In this document: piece after piece, positions 36,641 to 46,713 of the stretch | Position numbering within the stretch: position 1 is the first letter of the stretch | How the letters are laid out: the number at the start of each line of letters is the position of its first letter | Assembly: GCA_002256345.1 (NCBI GenBank) | Contig: NKIY01000002.1 | Span: 372,001 to 436,000, forward strand | DNA length: 64,000 bases | Reading direction: 5' to 3' | Source: Bradyrhizobiaceae bacterium PARB1 | Lineage (GTDB): Bacteria; Pseudomonadota; Alphaproteobacteria; Rhizobiales; Xanthobacteraceae | Program-made: the position numbers and the translations under genes | The notes under the pieces: generated by a model | What the model was told of the DNA's origin: nothing | Databases searched by the model: none | What the model saw: the letters and a program-made list of their open reading frames with translations, nothing else

Positions 36641-38160
36641 TCAGAACGAGCGCAGGATCTGCACTGAACCGTTGTAGAGGTTCTGGTTCTGAAGCTGGTA
36701 GGTCTGGCCGGCCGGCTTGCCGGAGACGTTGCCGACATACTGACCGCCAAGGTTCTGCTCGAGGCGGCTGTAGGTGAACTCAGCCGACAGGGTCAGGTTT
36801 TTGACCGGGGTCCAGGCGGTACGGGTACCGATCTGGGCGATCGCGAAGTCGAAGTTGCCCGTCGTGTTCTGGAGGTAACCGGCACTCGCACCGGTCGGGT
36901 TCTGCGCGTTGGCGCTGCCGAGCCGGCCGCCGGCCTGGCTGAACGCCGCCGAGAGCAAAGCATTGCCCGCGCTGCCATAGGAGATCGAGCTATAGCTGCC
37001 GAACAGCGAGGTTCGCCAGGCCGGGTTCCAGTAGTGCTCGTAGAACGCGGCGATCGACCATGCCGTGCTCTGCTCGATCTGGCCGTTACGGCCGAACACG
37101 CCATCCAGCGCATAGCCGAAGGCCAGCGTATCGCCGCTGAACTTGGCATAACGACCGCCGCCCTGGGTGTCGTGCGTGCCGCCGTTGAAGGCGTATTTGG
37201 CAGCGCCCTGGGCATAGGTGGCCTCGACCTTCAGGCTGTCGCCTGCGCCGGTCGGCAGGTTCTTGAGTTCGAAGGCACCGTTGACGGCGAAGCCGTAAGC
37301 GGTGTCCGGATGACCGGTGGCTTCGTTGCCGGCATAGAAGCCGGGAGTGATGGCATGCATGGCCGCACCGAAGTGCAGCGAACCCCAGGCCTGATCGAGG
37401 CGCAGGTTGCCAACGATGTCTGGGATCTGGTTGCCGCCATACGAGTTGCCGAGGAACGTGTAGGACGCGACGCCGTACTGGGCATTCAGGAAGCTGCTAT
37501 TGCCCGGAGCGACGATGAAGTTGTTGGTGTTGTACAAGCCGGCGGCGAAGCATTCTCGAGCGAGATCGTGCCCGACACGCCGTTACCGAACGAAGCAGTG
37601 TAGGAGATCTGCGGGATGCCGGTGCCATTGTTCGAACCGGCGAGGAAGCCTGACGAAATCCACGGACGCGACAGGGTCCACTGCGGGTCGAACTGCGAAA
37701 CCGCCTTGCCGAAAGTGAATCCCGCGAACTGGATGAATGCGTAATCGACTTCGGCGAAGCCGCCGGCGATCGATTCACGATCCTGAGCGAAGTCGAACTG
37801 CAAGTTCGCGTAGGTGCGGACCACGCCGTATTCAGTTGCGGTGCGGGTATCGGTCGTCGCGTTGATGCGCGAACGCGGCGCGAAATAGTTCTTGGTCCAG
37901 AGATCGTTGCCGCCGGCGCCGCCCTGGAAGAACGGAGTGTCGTAAGTGCCCGAATTGAACGAGGTGTCGATACGGATCGCACCACCGATCTTGATGCAGG
38001 TATCGGTGCCCGGAATGTAGTAGAAGCCCGCGCCGTAGAGCGAGCAGACCTTCACATATTCGACTGCCTTGGCCTTTGTCGGAAGATCGGCGGCCTGAGC
38101 GACGCCCAACACCGACAGACTGGCCGCGGTCCCCAAAATCGTAGTCTTCAACAGATCCAC
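36641..38160 (-). pseudogene. Bradyrhizobium-type porin with an internal frameshift
   Basis: The N-terminal part (signal AQAADLPTKAKAVEYVKVCSLYGAGFYYIPGTDTCIKIGG) and the C-terminal part (LYNTNNFIVAPGNSSF ... VQILRSF) are one porin of about 500 residues, read in two frames. The break is at about 37545-37555, near SLENAS / AAGLYNTN, and one missing base explains it. The C-terminal frame still ends in Phe, the usual outer-membrane signal, with no other lesions. Start is taken as GTG 38160 because AGGAGA precedes it; ATG 38181 is the alternative. Either a sequence error or a real inactivation. Confidence 0.82.
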
Positions 38161-38481
38161 AATGAATCTCCTATCCTTCATCGAGACATTCCGGCTCGCG
38201 TCAAGCGAACCGGATTCATCGAAGCGTCTACACGGATGACGAACGACCAGACCGCTCGCCTACTCGCTATCGATGAGGAGACGTCCCCCAACTCCGCGCG
38301 ACGATATGAATTCTCGCACCAAGTGAGAGCAACAACGGATTGATAGTTCACGCGCCTTCGCCGTCGCTTTGCTGGTCGCAGTGACAAAAGACCAGCGTGA
38401 TGGACCTATGATTTTGACAGACAGTTTTCTCATGCATCGCGTAGATGCCTGCAATCTTCGCTGCTTCGGCATTGTGCGAGA
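38161..38481. other. Intergenic stretch upstream of the porin gene
   Basis: 321 bases between the MarR gene end and the porin start, on the same transcribed strand. It probably holds the porin promoter. No other gene, repeat or RNA was recognised. Confidence 0.4.
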
Positions 38482-39003
38482 TCATTCACCGGCAGCGACG
38501 AGCAACATCGCCCGCCCGAGCCTTCGGCGCATTGTCAGCAATTCGTTCGACAGATCGCGCAGGGATTCCACTTCGAGTTCTCCTCTCACGTGGAGTTCGA
38601 GCGCACGCTTCGATGATTCGAGGCCGTTCATTTTCTCGACTGCAGAGTCCGTCAGCGACAACAGCACCAGACGGCGATCTTTCCCCTTGGCCGCCTTGCG
38701 TCGAATGAGATTTCGTTTCTCAAGTATCTTCGATTGAGCGGACACGAAGGATCCATCGACGTTGAGCATGGCCGCGACGTCCCGAACGGAGACCCCCTCC
38801 TCGCTGCTGAGGCTTTCAATCGCCATCAGCGTGATCCATTGCGAGCCGCTGACGCCGATCCGCTTTCCGAGAAGATCGGCGATCCGCATCATGTAGGCGC
38901 TGATCGCCGAGATATCCCAAATCAGCTGACGGCCGACCGCGTCTGCGGTTTCCGTTTCCTCGGTGAGGGACGACGTCTCCGGAGCGAGCTTTGCGCTTCT
39001 CAT
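38482..39003 (-). CDS. MarR-family transcriptional regulator
   Basis: 173 residues from ATG 39003; the frame extends 47 codons upstream without family similarity. The winged helix-turn-helix covers about residues 55-125: WITLMAIESLSSEEGVSVRDVAAMLNVDGSFVSAQSKILEKRNLIRRKAAKGKDRRLVLLSLTD, the wing including the conserved DRR. Long flanking helices mediate dimerisation. MarR proteins usually sense aromatic acids or oxidants. Targets are unknown; it stands upstream of the porin. Confidence 0.9.
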   Translation of the reverse strand: MRSAKLAPETSSLTEETETADAVGRQLIWDISAISAYMMRIADLLGKRIGVSGSQWITLMAIESLSSEEGVSVRDVAAMLNVDGSFVSAQSKILEKRNLIRRKAAKGKDRRLVLLSLTDSAVEKMNGLESSKRALELHVRGELEVESLRDLSNELLTMRRRLGRAMLLVAAGE

Positions 39004-39231
39004 TGCGGGCGTCCGTTCCAGATCGGAAGAGCGCGACAGCACGAAACCATATGTGCCTGCTCGAGCAAGGTCGGTAATGCCATCGGCGGGTGGCAAGAAG
39101 CGGTGAATTCGCAACTGTGGCCAATGGCTTTCGCCCATGCGCACGCAGACCGCGCGACAAGTATCCAGATAGTCATCTAAGGTGATCCAGGAACGGTCAG
39201 ATGGAAGGCGCTTCGCGCCCGGCGGTGACGT

Positions 39232-39591
39232 TCAGACCTGGATTCGTGGCGGTGGTGTATCCATCCCGGAGGGATAGGCGCTTAGAGCAAGCGCCGCTTT
39301 CTCCACCCGCTCCGACTGCAAAACCGTAGAAAATTCACACCCTTGTGGGGGCGTCAGATGTTCGACGCAGTGTGAACAGTGCTCGCAGGTCACCGCTATG
39401 AGTTTCGCGGATAACTTACCGACCGAGGACGATGCCATCTCCACGACGTCAGCAGACTTCGTCGAGACATCCTGGCAGAATGCATGGTGTGCGGCACCCG
39501 CGAACAAATATGCGAACGCCATCAGGATGACGAAGAACTGCCGGGCGCTTCGCGGAACCGCCAGAACCGCTTTTGCAAATGGACGTCGCAT
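39232..39591 (-). CDS. Small exported Cys-rich protein, unrecognised
   Basis: 119 residues from ATG 39591 with signal region ARQFFVILMAFAYLFAGAAHHA. The mature part carries VTCEHCSHCVEHLTPPQGC, a cluster of five Cys and two His that could bind metal. The end is proline-rich. A longer form starting at 39627 is possible. It lies beside an HME-type efflux operon, which makes a metal-related role conceivable, but this is only inference. Confidence 0.6.
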   Translation of the reverse strand: MRRPFAKAVLAVPRSARQFFVILMAFAYLFAGAAHHAFCQDVSTKSADVVEMASSSVGKLSAKLIAVTCEHCSHCVEHLTPPQGCEFSTVLQSERVEKAALALSAYPSGMDTPPPRIQV

Positions 39592-39921
39592 GCGCCCGCA
39601 ATAACAAAACGATCGGCAGATGGCCACTGCTAATCCGCCGCACGGGACATGTCGGCATTCAAGAATTCGCTAGCAATGCCTGCTCCACATTCCTCGGAAA
39701 TCCATGACAAAAACGACTGTCGGAATCAGGTGTCTTTCTACGGCCTCAACGACTGCAATCACATGCGAGCTGTCTGATGGGAGCTCTCGAAGAGGCAATC
39801 ATGCCGATACACAGGCGCGCTCCCGGTGAGCTCTATTGGCTCCACTCTTGAAGCCCAGCCTTGCTGAATGGATGCCACACCCCTATTTTCTGCAGTGTAT
39901 TCCGTCCAATGGTGACATCAG
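39592..39921. other. Divergent intergenic region
   Basis: 330 bases between the minus-strand Cys-rich protein and the plus-strand small membrane protein. It probably carries their promoters; no further gene or repeat was recognised. Confidence 0.4.
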
Positions 39922-40239
39922 ATGACAAATCCAGATGATGCAACCAGATCGGCTCCGTCGTCTTCCACCAAAGTCGGCGGCACGGTTCTGCGGACGCTTT
40001 TTCTGCTCGTCCTTATCGTGATCACGTTCCGTGTGGCGAGTCCGCAAAGGGAAGCGTTGCGCTCGCTCCTTGAGACGCCGGCTGACCTCATACGTGTCCT
40101 TCTCGGACTGATTGTAATGGTGTGGCTGGGCATCCACATCGTCTGGCTTCCGAAGGACGCAGGCGCATATAGAACTTGGAGCCGAATGGGTTTCATACTG
40201 CTCCCGCTGGCTGTTTTGTGCGCATACGTCGTTTGGTAG
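39922..40239 (+). CDS. Small integral membrane protein, 105 aa, unrecognised
   Basis: ATG 39922. Three hydrophobic segments (TLFLLVLIVITFRVA, LIRVLLGLIVMVWLGIHIVWL, GFILLPLAVLCAYVVW) with a hydrophilic N-terminus. It ends six bases before the stop of the convergent efflux outer-membrane gene. No family recognised. Confidence 0.6.
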   Translation: MTNPDDATRSAPSSSTKVGGTVLRTLFLLVLIVITFRVASPQREALRSLLETPADLIRVLLGLIVMVWLGIHIVWLPKDAGAYRTWSRMGFILLPLAVLCAYVVW

Positions 40240-40245
40240 CGGCGA

Positions 40246-41868
40246 TCAACGTTCCGGAGTTCCGGTGGGCGCCGCCGCGGCGGCCGTATCGTCCCTGCCC
40301 GCACATTCCCTCCAGATCGGGCCCACGCAGGTCGCCGGCCATCCTCCGCCGAGCGCCATGAACAATGCCGCCGTATCTGCCAGTCTGTTTGCCTCACTCT
40401 GGACGCGTATGATCGAAGCCGTGAGATAGGTCTGCTGCGCATTGAGAACGGCGAGCTGATTGACCTGTCCGGCATTCAACTGCTGCTCGACGATATCAAG
40501 GCTGGCCTTGGCCGTGCGCTCGGCGTGAATCGCCGCGTCGATCGTCTTGGCATCAGCCTGAAGGGCGCGCAGTGCGTCGGCAACATTCTGGAATGCGCCG
40601 ATCACGGTGGACCGATACTGCGCGGTGGCCTGCTCGAAAGCCGCCTCCGCGGCCTTCTGCTTATGGTACAGCGTCATACCATCAAAGATCGGCGCCGTTG
40701 CACTGGCGGCAATTGTGTAGAAGTTGGTACCGGGCGTGAAGCTTTGCGCGAGGTTATAGGCACTCGAACCGCCATTGGCCGATATTTGAATATTTGGCAG
40801 ACGTGCCGCCACTGCTACACCGATTTGAGCGCTCGCGAAGTGCATATTGGCCTCCGCGGCACGGACATCAGGGCGACGATCCACCAGTTTACCGGGTAGA
40901 CTGATTGGCAAATTGGTCGGGAGCTTTAGCTGCGACATCTCGAAAACCTGCGGTACCTCATTGGCCGGAAGCTCGCCCGCCAAAGCAGTCAAGAGATCGC
41001 GTTGTTGGGCGAGTTGCTTTTCGAGCGGAGGAAGCAGCAATTCGACCTGCGCCAGCGCAGCCTCCTGTGCAAGGACGTCCGCCTTGGCCACCTGCCCCAA
41101 TGCGTTCTGCCGCTTGAGGATGTCCAGCAGACGCCTCTCGATCACGATAATGCGGCGCGTCGCCATCAACTGCCCGCGCAGCGACGCTTCCTGAATCGCT
41201 GCGATCACTACATTGCTGGTCAGCGTCAGATAGGCGGCTTCCAGCTGATATTGCTGTTGTTCCGTGACCGCATCGAGGCTCTGCACCGCACGGAGATTAC
41301 CGCCCCAGATATCCGGAGTGAAGGTCACCGTTAGCTGGTGCGTAACGAGGGAATACTGCTCTTGCGGCACTGACGCCGGACTATCGAAAACGACACCGGC
41401 ATTCGAGAGACGCTGTTGAGATCCGTTGGAGTTCCCGGTCAGTTGCGGGAAGAAGAGCCCGCGCTGCGCCAGCGCGTTGTAGTGCGCTACCTTGATGGCG
41501 GCGTCGGCGGCCTGAAGCGTGGGATTGCGATCCACGGCGTGCTGGACGAGTTCGTTCAGCCCCCGGGACTTGAACGCCGCCCACCAGTTGGCCGCGATTT
41601 CCTGACCGCTGCGAAAATACTGATTGTCGCCCGACCTGATCGTGACCTTGGGCGATGTTAATGGACCTCTGACATATCCGCCAACCTCCGGCGCCGGCGG
41701 CGGAACGAAATTCGGTCCGACAGCACAGGCGCTCAAGCCCAGCGCCAGCAGAGCGGCACCATCTCGCAACCTGAAGCCTGCAGGCCGACCTGCGCGAGGC
41801 ATCAGGCCGAGCACCGTGGTCCGAGATACGGTGGCCTCCCCGCGATCCCCCCTCGGATCATTGCTCAT
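40246..41868 (-). CDS. RND efflux outer-membrane lipoprotein (NodT family)
   Basis: 540 residues. Lipobox LGLSAC with Cys at about residue 48, WWAAFKSRGLNELVQHA early, two OEP domains, FTPDIWGGNLRAVQSL and the final repeat VVEQQLNAGQVNQLAVLNAQQTYLT. ATG 41868 overlaps the RND stop by 11 bases. It forms the trimeric outer-membrane channel of the HME-type system upstream. The C-terminal 35 residues after ALGGGW are an unusual Ala/Arg-rich tail. Confidence 0.93.
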   Translation of the reverse strand: MSNDPRGDRGEATVSRTTVLGLMPRAGRPAGFRLRDGAALLALGLSACAVGPNFVPPPAPEVGGYVRGPLTSPKVTIRSGDNQYFRSGQEIAANWWAAFKSRGLNELVQHAVDRNPTLQAADAAIKVAHYNALAQRGLFFPQLTGNSNGSQQRLSNAGVVFDSPASVPQEQYSLVTHQLTVTFTPDIWGGNLRAVQSLDAVTEQQQYQLEAAYLTLTSNVVIAAIQEASLRGQLMATRRIIVIERRLLDILKRQNALGQVAKADVLAQEAALAQVELLLPPLEKQLAQQRDLLTALAGELPANEVPQVFEMSQLKLPTNLPISLPGKLVDRRPDVRAAEANMHFASAQIGVAVAARLPNIQISANGGSSAYNLAQSFTPGTNFYTIAASATAPIFDGMTLYHKQKAAEAAFEQATAQYRSTVIGAFQNVADALRALQADAKTIDAAIHAERTAKASLDIVEQQLNAGQVNQLAVLNAQQTYLTASIIRVQSEANRLADTAALFMALGGGWPATCVGPIWRECAGRDDTAAAAAPTGTPER

Positions 41869-44800
41869 CGGGCTGCTCTCCCCTGGCCAGGAAGATTCCG
41901 CGCAGCGCCGGAGCGACGACGAGCAACAGGAGCGGCCCGATGAACATGCCGCCCACAACGACAGTCGCCAGCGGCCTCTGCACCTGGCTGCCGATGCCAT
42001 GGGAAATTGCCGCCGGCAACAGACCGACACCGGCCGAAAGCGCCGTCATCAGCATGGGACGCATACGCTGCTCCGCACCTTGAAACACGGCTTCGGCAAC
42101 CGACAATCCATGGCTCCGCAATTCGCGGTAATAGGTGATGTTCAGAATCCCATCCATGACGGCAACGCCGAACAGTGAGATGAAGCCGATGGCGGCCGAC
42201 ACACTGAAGCTTAGCCCGGTGATGTAAAGTGCGATCAGACCTCCGCCGATTGCAAACGGGATGCCTGCGATAGCCAGCAGGCTGTCACGTACCGAGTTGA
42301 ACAAGCCGTACAAGAGGATGAGGATGAGGAGAACGGTGATCGGCACCACGATAATCAGGCGTTGCTTGGCCGCCTGGAGATTCTCAAACTCGCCCGCCCA
42401 GACGATCTGATATCCATTCGGCAGGCTTACGGCGTTGGCAACCCGCTGCTGAGCCTCCGCAACGGTGCTGCCGAGATCGCGTCCACGAACACTGAATTTT
42501 ATCGGGATGTAACGCTGACTTCGCTCGCGATAGATGAACAACGCGCCCGTATCGAGCGAGATGTCGGCGATCTCGCTAAGCGGGACATAGGCATTGGTGC
42601 CTGCAGGCGTCTGGTAGGCCACCTTCAGCAGCTTGATCGCATCGATGCTCTGCCGATATTTCGGATCCAACCTGACCGACAGGGCAAATTGTCGATCGGC
42701 CTCCAGCACCGTCGTTGCTGTCGTACCGGCGAACGCTGCCTGGATCACAGTATTCACGTCGCCAGTGTTGAGCCCGTAGCGTGCGGCCTTTTCCCGATCG
42801 ACCTTGATATTGAGGTTAGGCTGTCCCTGGGCGTGGAAGATGCCGAGGTCGCTCACACCGTCGATATCCTTCATCGCCGCCTGAACCTGATCGGCAAGCT
42901 GCTCGAGTGTCGCCAGATTGGGGCCAATCACCTTGACGGAGTTCGCTCCCTTCACGCCGGAAAGAGCTTCTTCCACGTTGTCCTGGATGTATTGCGAGAA
43001 GTTGAAGGTGATACCGGGCAGCTCTTCGGCGAACTCTCTTTGGAGTTGTTCGGTCAAGGACTCTTTCGTGACGTTCGCCGGCCACTGGTCGAACGGTTTT
43101 AGCGGCGCGAACAACTCGACATTCGAAAATGGTGACGCATCACTGCCGTTGTCCGGTCGGCCATGCTGGGAAACGACGGTGATGACCTCAGGATGGCGGT
43201 TTAGAATTTCACGCATCTTGCGCGTCGCCTCGGTACCGGCCTCCAGCGAGACGGTCGGAGGCAGCGCGGCCCGGATCCAGAAATTACCCTCCTCCAAAGC
43301 GGGGAGAAATTCACTGCCGAGGCGCGATGCGGCCAGGCCGCTCATGAGCAAGAAGACGACCCCAACCGCCACGGCCAGACGCATTTGTGTAAGTGCCCAG
43401 CGGAGAACCGGCGTGTAGACGCGGCGAATAGCGAGGACGACCCGTGTTTCAACCTCTTTCACCTCCTCGGGAAGCAGCAGCCTGGCCAGAACAGGTGTGA
43501 CGGTAAACGTCGCCAAGAGCGCACCAGCCAGCGCGTATCCATAGGTACGCGCCATGGGTCCGAAGATTTGGCCTTCCACCCCCTGCATCGTGAACAGCGG
43601 CACGAAAGCTGTCACGGTGATGGCCGCGGTAAAGAAGACGGCCTTGTCGACCTGAAGAGCACTGGCGAACACGAGACGCGCACGCTCGGGCCAGGGACGC
43701 GCTTCGGCCGAATTCTCCGAGGTTGGATCCGGCCCCCAGAATCCGCTCGACAATTGCTGAAGCAGCGTCGCACGAGCCGCCGGGTTTGACTGAAAATTCC
43801 GATAGATGTTCTCCATCATGATGACCGCGGAATCGACGATGATCCCGAAGTCCACGGCGCCGAGGGACAGGAGGTTCGCGTCCTCTCCGCGAAGAACGAG
43901 GATGCCGATGGCGAAGAACAGTGCCAGCGGGATATTGGCGCTGACGATAATCGCGCTCCGCAGGTCTCCCAGAAACATCCATTGGATCAGAAAGACCAGG
44001 ATGCAGCCGAAGATCAGATTGTGCATGACGGTGTGCGTCGTCACGGCAACGAGCGAGCTTCGGTCGTAATACGATACGATCTTCACACCGGGCGGCAGAC
44101 TGCCATCGCTGTTAAGCCTCTGAACCTCTGCTTCGACCTTCGGTATGACCTCATTGGTGTGTTCCGGACGGCGCATGACGACGATGGCCGCGACGATATC
44201 GTCCTGGGTGTCTATTCCTGCGATCCCCAGGCGTGGCACATAGCCGACTTCTACACTGGCAATGTCCTTGACCTGGATCGGCAAGCCGCCGGTTTGCGCC
44301 AGCACCACATTCTCGATGTCTCGTACGCGGTAGCCCTGCGTAACATCGTCTGAACCGCCGGAGTCGATCAGACCGATACCGCGGATGTTGACGGACTGCT
44401 GACCTATCGAAACTTCACGTCCGCCGACATTGATGTTGGCATTGCCGAGAGCGGTGATCAGCTGCGGCACCGTGATATTATAGGCCTCGAGCTTGTCGAG
44501 GTCCGCCAAAACATTGAACTGTTTTGTGGTGCCGCCCCAGCTGTTGATCTGTGCCACGCCAGGAACAGTGAGCAACCGACGCGTAACCACATAGTCCTGG
44601 AGCGTCCTCAGATTGGTCAGGCCGTAGTTGGGGGGGCCGACGATCTGATAGCGATAGATTTCACCGACAAGACTCGAAGCCTGAATAGTAGGAACCAAAT
44701 TGCCGGGCAGATTAACATTCTGCTGTAAGCTGTTTGAGGCCTGGGTCAGCGCGAAATAATAGTCCGTTCCGTATGCGAAGGTGACGCGGACAAAGGATAG

Positions 44801-45091
44801 GCCGTAGAACGATGTCGAGCGGATGTTGACCACCCCGGGCGTGGGATAGAGGCCCACCTCCATCGGGATTGTGTAGTACTTCTCCATCTCCTCGGCTGAA
44901 AGGCCCGGAGCTTGTGCGGTGATCTCGAGAATGACCGGCGCGGGGTTCGGATATGCCTCGATGTTCAGCTTGCTGAATGCAATGACTCCGGCCAGGCAGA
45001 ATACGATCACGCCGAGCACGACGATCGCACTTCTCGACAGGCAGAATGCAAGAGCAGACTTGATCACGATGAACCTGTTGCTGTCCGGCAA
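41858..45091 (-). CDS. HME-type (CzcA/CusA-like) RND efflux transporter
   Basis: 1077 residues with 12 predicted helices and two large periplasmic loops. The fourth-helix motif GAVDFGIIVDSAVIMMEN keeps the D-x(5)-D-x(6)-E pattern of proton-relay residues of heavy-metal RND pumps, as opposed to the hydrophobe/amphiphile type. It opens with IEAYPNPAPVILEITAQAPG. Works with the adaptor and channel proteins encoded on both sides (adaptor gene 18 bases upstream, channel gene overlapping). Metal specificity (Zn/Co/Cd or Cu/Ag) cannot be read from the sequence. Confidence 0.92.
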   Translation of the reverse strand: MPDSNRFIVIKSALAFCLSRSAIVVLGVIVFCLAGVIAFSKLNIEAYPNPAPVILEITAQAPGLSAEEMEKYYTIPMEVGLYPTPGVVNIRSTSFYGLSFVRVTFAYGTDYYFALTQASNSLQQNVNLPGNLVPTIQASSLVGEIYRYQIVGPPNYGLTNLRTLQDYVVTRRLLTVPGVAQINSWGGTTKQFNVLADLDKLEAYNITVPQLITALGNANINVGGREVSIGQQSVNIRGIGLIDSGGSDDVTQGYRVRDIENVVLAQTGGLPIQVKDIASVEVGYVPRLGIAGIDTQDDIVAAIVVMRRPEHTNEVIPKVEAEVQRLNSDGSLPPGVKIVSYYDRSSLVAVTTHTVMHNLIFGCILVFLIQWMFLGDLRSAIIVSANIPLALFFAIGILVLRGEDANLLSLGAVDFGIIVDSAVIMMENIYRNFQSNPAARATLLQQLSSGFWGPDPTSENSAEARPWPERARLVFASALQVDKAVFFTAAITVTAFVPLFTMQGVEGQIFGPMARTYGYALAGALLATFTVTPVLARLLLPEEVKEVETRVVLAIRRVYTPVLRWALTQMRLAVAVGVVFLLMSGLAASRLGSEFLPALEEGNFWIRAALPPTVSLEAGTEATRKMREILNRHPEVITVVSQHGRPDNGSDASPFSNVELFAPLKPFDQWPANVTKESLTEQLQREFAEELPGITFNFSQYIQDNVEEALSGVKGANSVKVIGPNLATLEQLADQVQAAMKDIDGVSDLGIFHAQGQPNLNIKVDREKAARYGLNTGDVNTVIQAAFAGTTATTVLEADRQFALSVRLDPKYRQSIDAIKLLKVAYQTPAGTNAYVPLSEIADISLDTGALFIYRERSQRYIPIKFSVRGRDLGSTVAEAQQRVANAVSLPNGYQIVWAGEFENLQAAKQRLIIVVPITVLLILILLYGLFNSVRDSLLAIAGIPFAIGGGLIALYITGLSFSVSAAIGFISLFGVAVMDGILNITYYRELRSHGLSVAEAVFQGAEQRMRPMLMTALSAGVGLLPAAISHGIGSQVQRPLATVVVGGMFIGPLLLLVVAPALRGIFLARGEQPDEQ

Positions 45092-45109
45092 TCGTAACGA
45101 GATGAATGA

Positions 45110-46324
45110 CTAGGAACCGTTCTCTAGAGCCCATTTGTTGCTGAGGTAGACAGCTCCATCCACGACGATGTTCTCGCCGGGAGCGACGCCATCCAGCAGT
45201 TGAACGAAATTGGCCTGTTGAATACCCGTTCTCACCGACCGGCGTTCGAACGTATGGTCACCGGTCTTGACCCACAGCGACGTCGTTCCGTCTCCCTCGC
45301 GAACCAGCCCGCTCGGAGGAATGCCGACAGAGTTCACGGGCGGGCCGACGTCGGTGACAAAACTCGCATACATCCCTGCCCGCAGACGATGTTCGGGATC
45401 TGAAATCACGGAACGCACAAGTTGGCGATGCGTGGTGCTATCGATCGACGGGCCGAGGGCATTGATCGTTCCGGAAAACGTCTGCGCAGGATATGCCGGC
45501 ACCGTAGCCTGCACCGGCTGCCCAATCTTGTAGGCGGGAGCGTCCGTCTCGATGACATTCGCCACCATCCACATGGTCGAGACGTCAGCAATGACATATG
45601 GAGCCGGCGTCCCTCCAGCCTGAACGAGGAGGCCTGGAGCGGCGCTTCGCGAGACCACCCGCCCATCGATCGGACTGGTGACGGTGAGGATCGCATTGAT
45701 GTTGCGGGCGTCGATGATCCGATCGATGTCCTCGTCAGATTTTCCGAAGATGCGAACTGCATTTCGGGCCGCCTTGTAGTTTCCCTCCGCCGTCTGCGTG
45801 TCCGAGGTGGCCTGATCGATGTCCCGCTGCGCGCTTCCCCCCGTCTTGAAAAGCCCGGTCACGCGCGAAAGGTTTCGTTTCTGTAGTTCAAGGACACCAG
45901 CGCTCGCGAGAAGGCTGGACTCGGCTTGAACCAAATCCGTGCTTTCGATCGTGAAGAGCACATCGCCCGCTTTCACGTCGTCACCGACATTGAAACGGGC
46001 ACCGACAACCTTGCCAGTGTATTGCGAGAAGACCTGAACCAGCAGATTTTCGTTGAAGCCTATCGTGCCAACGGCGGTCTTTCGCGGGATGAAGCCGTGC
46101 ACCTGGGCGGGAGCCACCCTGATCAAGGCCTGTTGTTTCTCCGTCAACATCACGGAGTTGCGGGCAACGTCCCTCTCCGCGGTACGGCGCGCTTGCCCCG
46201 TGGACTTGCCGTCATCGGATTTGGGATTGGATGAGAAAAAGACCAAGGCACCGACGATCAGGGCGACCGCAACAATCAGGCCGCCGACAAGCTTCGGTCG
46301 GATCCCCCCCTGTCCTATTCCCAT
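45110..46324 (-). CDS. RND periplasmic adaptor (CzcB/CusB-like membrane fusion protein)
   Basis: 404 residues. One N-terminal helix (LVGGLIVAVALIVGALVFF), the lipoyl half-motif VGTIGFNENLLVQVFSQYTGKVVGARFNVGDDVKAGDVLFTIES, a helical hairpin (ESSLLASAGVLELQKRNLSRVTGLFKTGG), then ILTVTSPIDGRVVSR and a beta-barrel domain. First gene of the HME efflux operon, divergent from the MdtABC-like operon over 389 bases. Weak ribosome-binding site before ATG 46324. Confidence 0.92.
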   Translation of the reverse strand: MGIGQGGIRPKLVGGLIVAVALIVGALVFFSSNPKSDDGKSTGQARRTAERDVARNSVMLTEKQQALIRVAPAQVHGFIPRKTAVGTIGFNENLLVQVFSQYTGKVVGARFNVGDDVKAGDVLFTIESTDLVQAESSLLASAGVLELQKRNLSRVTGLFKTGGSAQRDIDQATSDTQTAEGNYKAARNAVRIFGKSDEDIDRIIDARNINAILTVTSPIDGRVVSRSAAPGLLVQAGGTPAPYVIADVSTMWMVANVIETDAPAYKIGQPVQATVPAYPAQTFSGTINALGPSIDSTTHRQLVRSVISDPEHRLRAGMYASFVTDVGPPVNSVGIPPSGLVREGDGTTSLWVKTGDHTFERRSVRTGIQQANFVQLLDGVAPGENIVVDGAVYLSNKWALENGS

Positions 46325-46713
46325 AACGAGGCCCCAACGAGATCGAAGCGATTCGCCCCAAGGTCCACCGGATAAGCATCAAATTGGTATCGTTGGTTCG
46401 GAATGCAGGCAAGCTTGTCCAGCAACACTCCACGAGCAAAACATTACACGAAGCTTACAACAAGCTCGTGGCGCCCTGTCGCGTTCCGGCATCTGCGCCT
46501 GGCGAAGCAAGACACATCTCTGGCAGGAACGCGTCCGGGAGATGGTTTATCAAGCACCCGAGCTAACCATTGCCGCGAATTATGATCTCATGGCCCGGCG
46601 GAACTGTATAATGGTTTCCAATTCGGCCGGGACAGACCCCGACCAGACCGTTCGTGACATGGCTGCGCTCTCCCTTCGGGAGTTGTCCGCAGCGCCATAA
46701 CAGGCAGTGCATC
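46325..46713. other. Intergenic region between two divergent efflux operons
   Basis: 389 bases holding both promoters. No regulator gene and no convincing open frame were seen, so regulation must come from elsewhere. No repeat recognised. Confidence 0.45.

Noticed and set aside
36064..36777. Plus-strand open frame of 237 codons over the end of the porin gene
   Set aside because: Its 3' half is antisense to the porin and its terminator; only the first part shows a weak antitoxin-like pattern, reported separately as a pseudogene.
46325..46713. Short frame of 60 codons between the divergent efflux operons
   Set aside because: No ribosome-binding site, no signal or helix pattern, and it lies where two promoters are expected.
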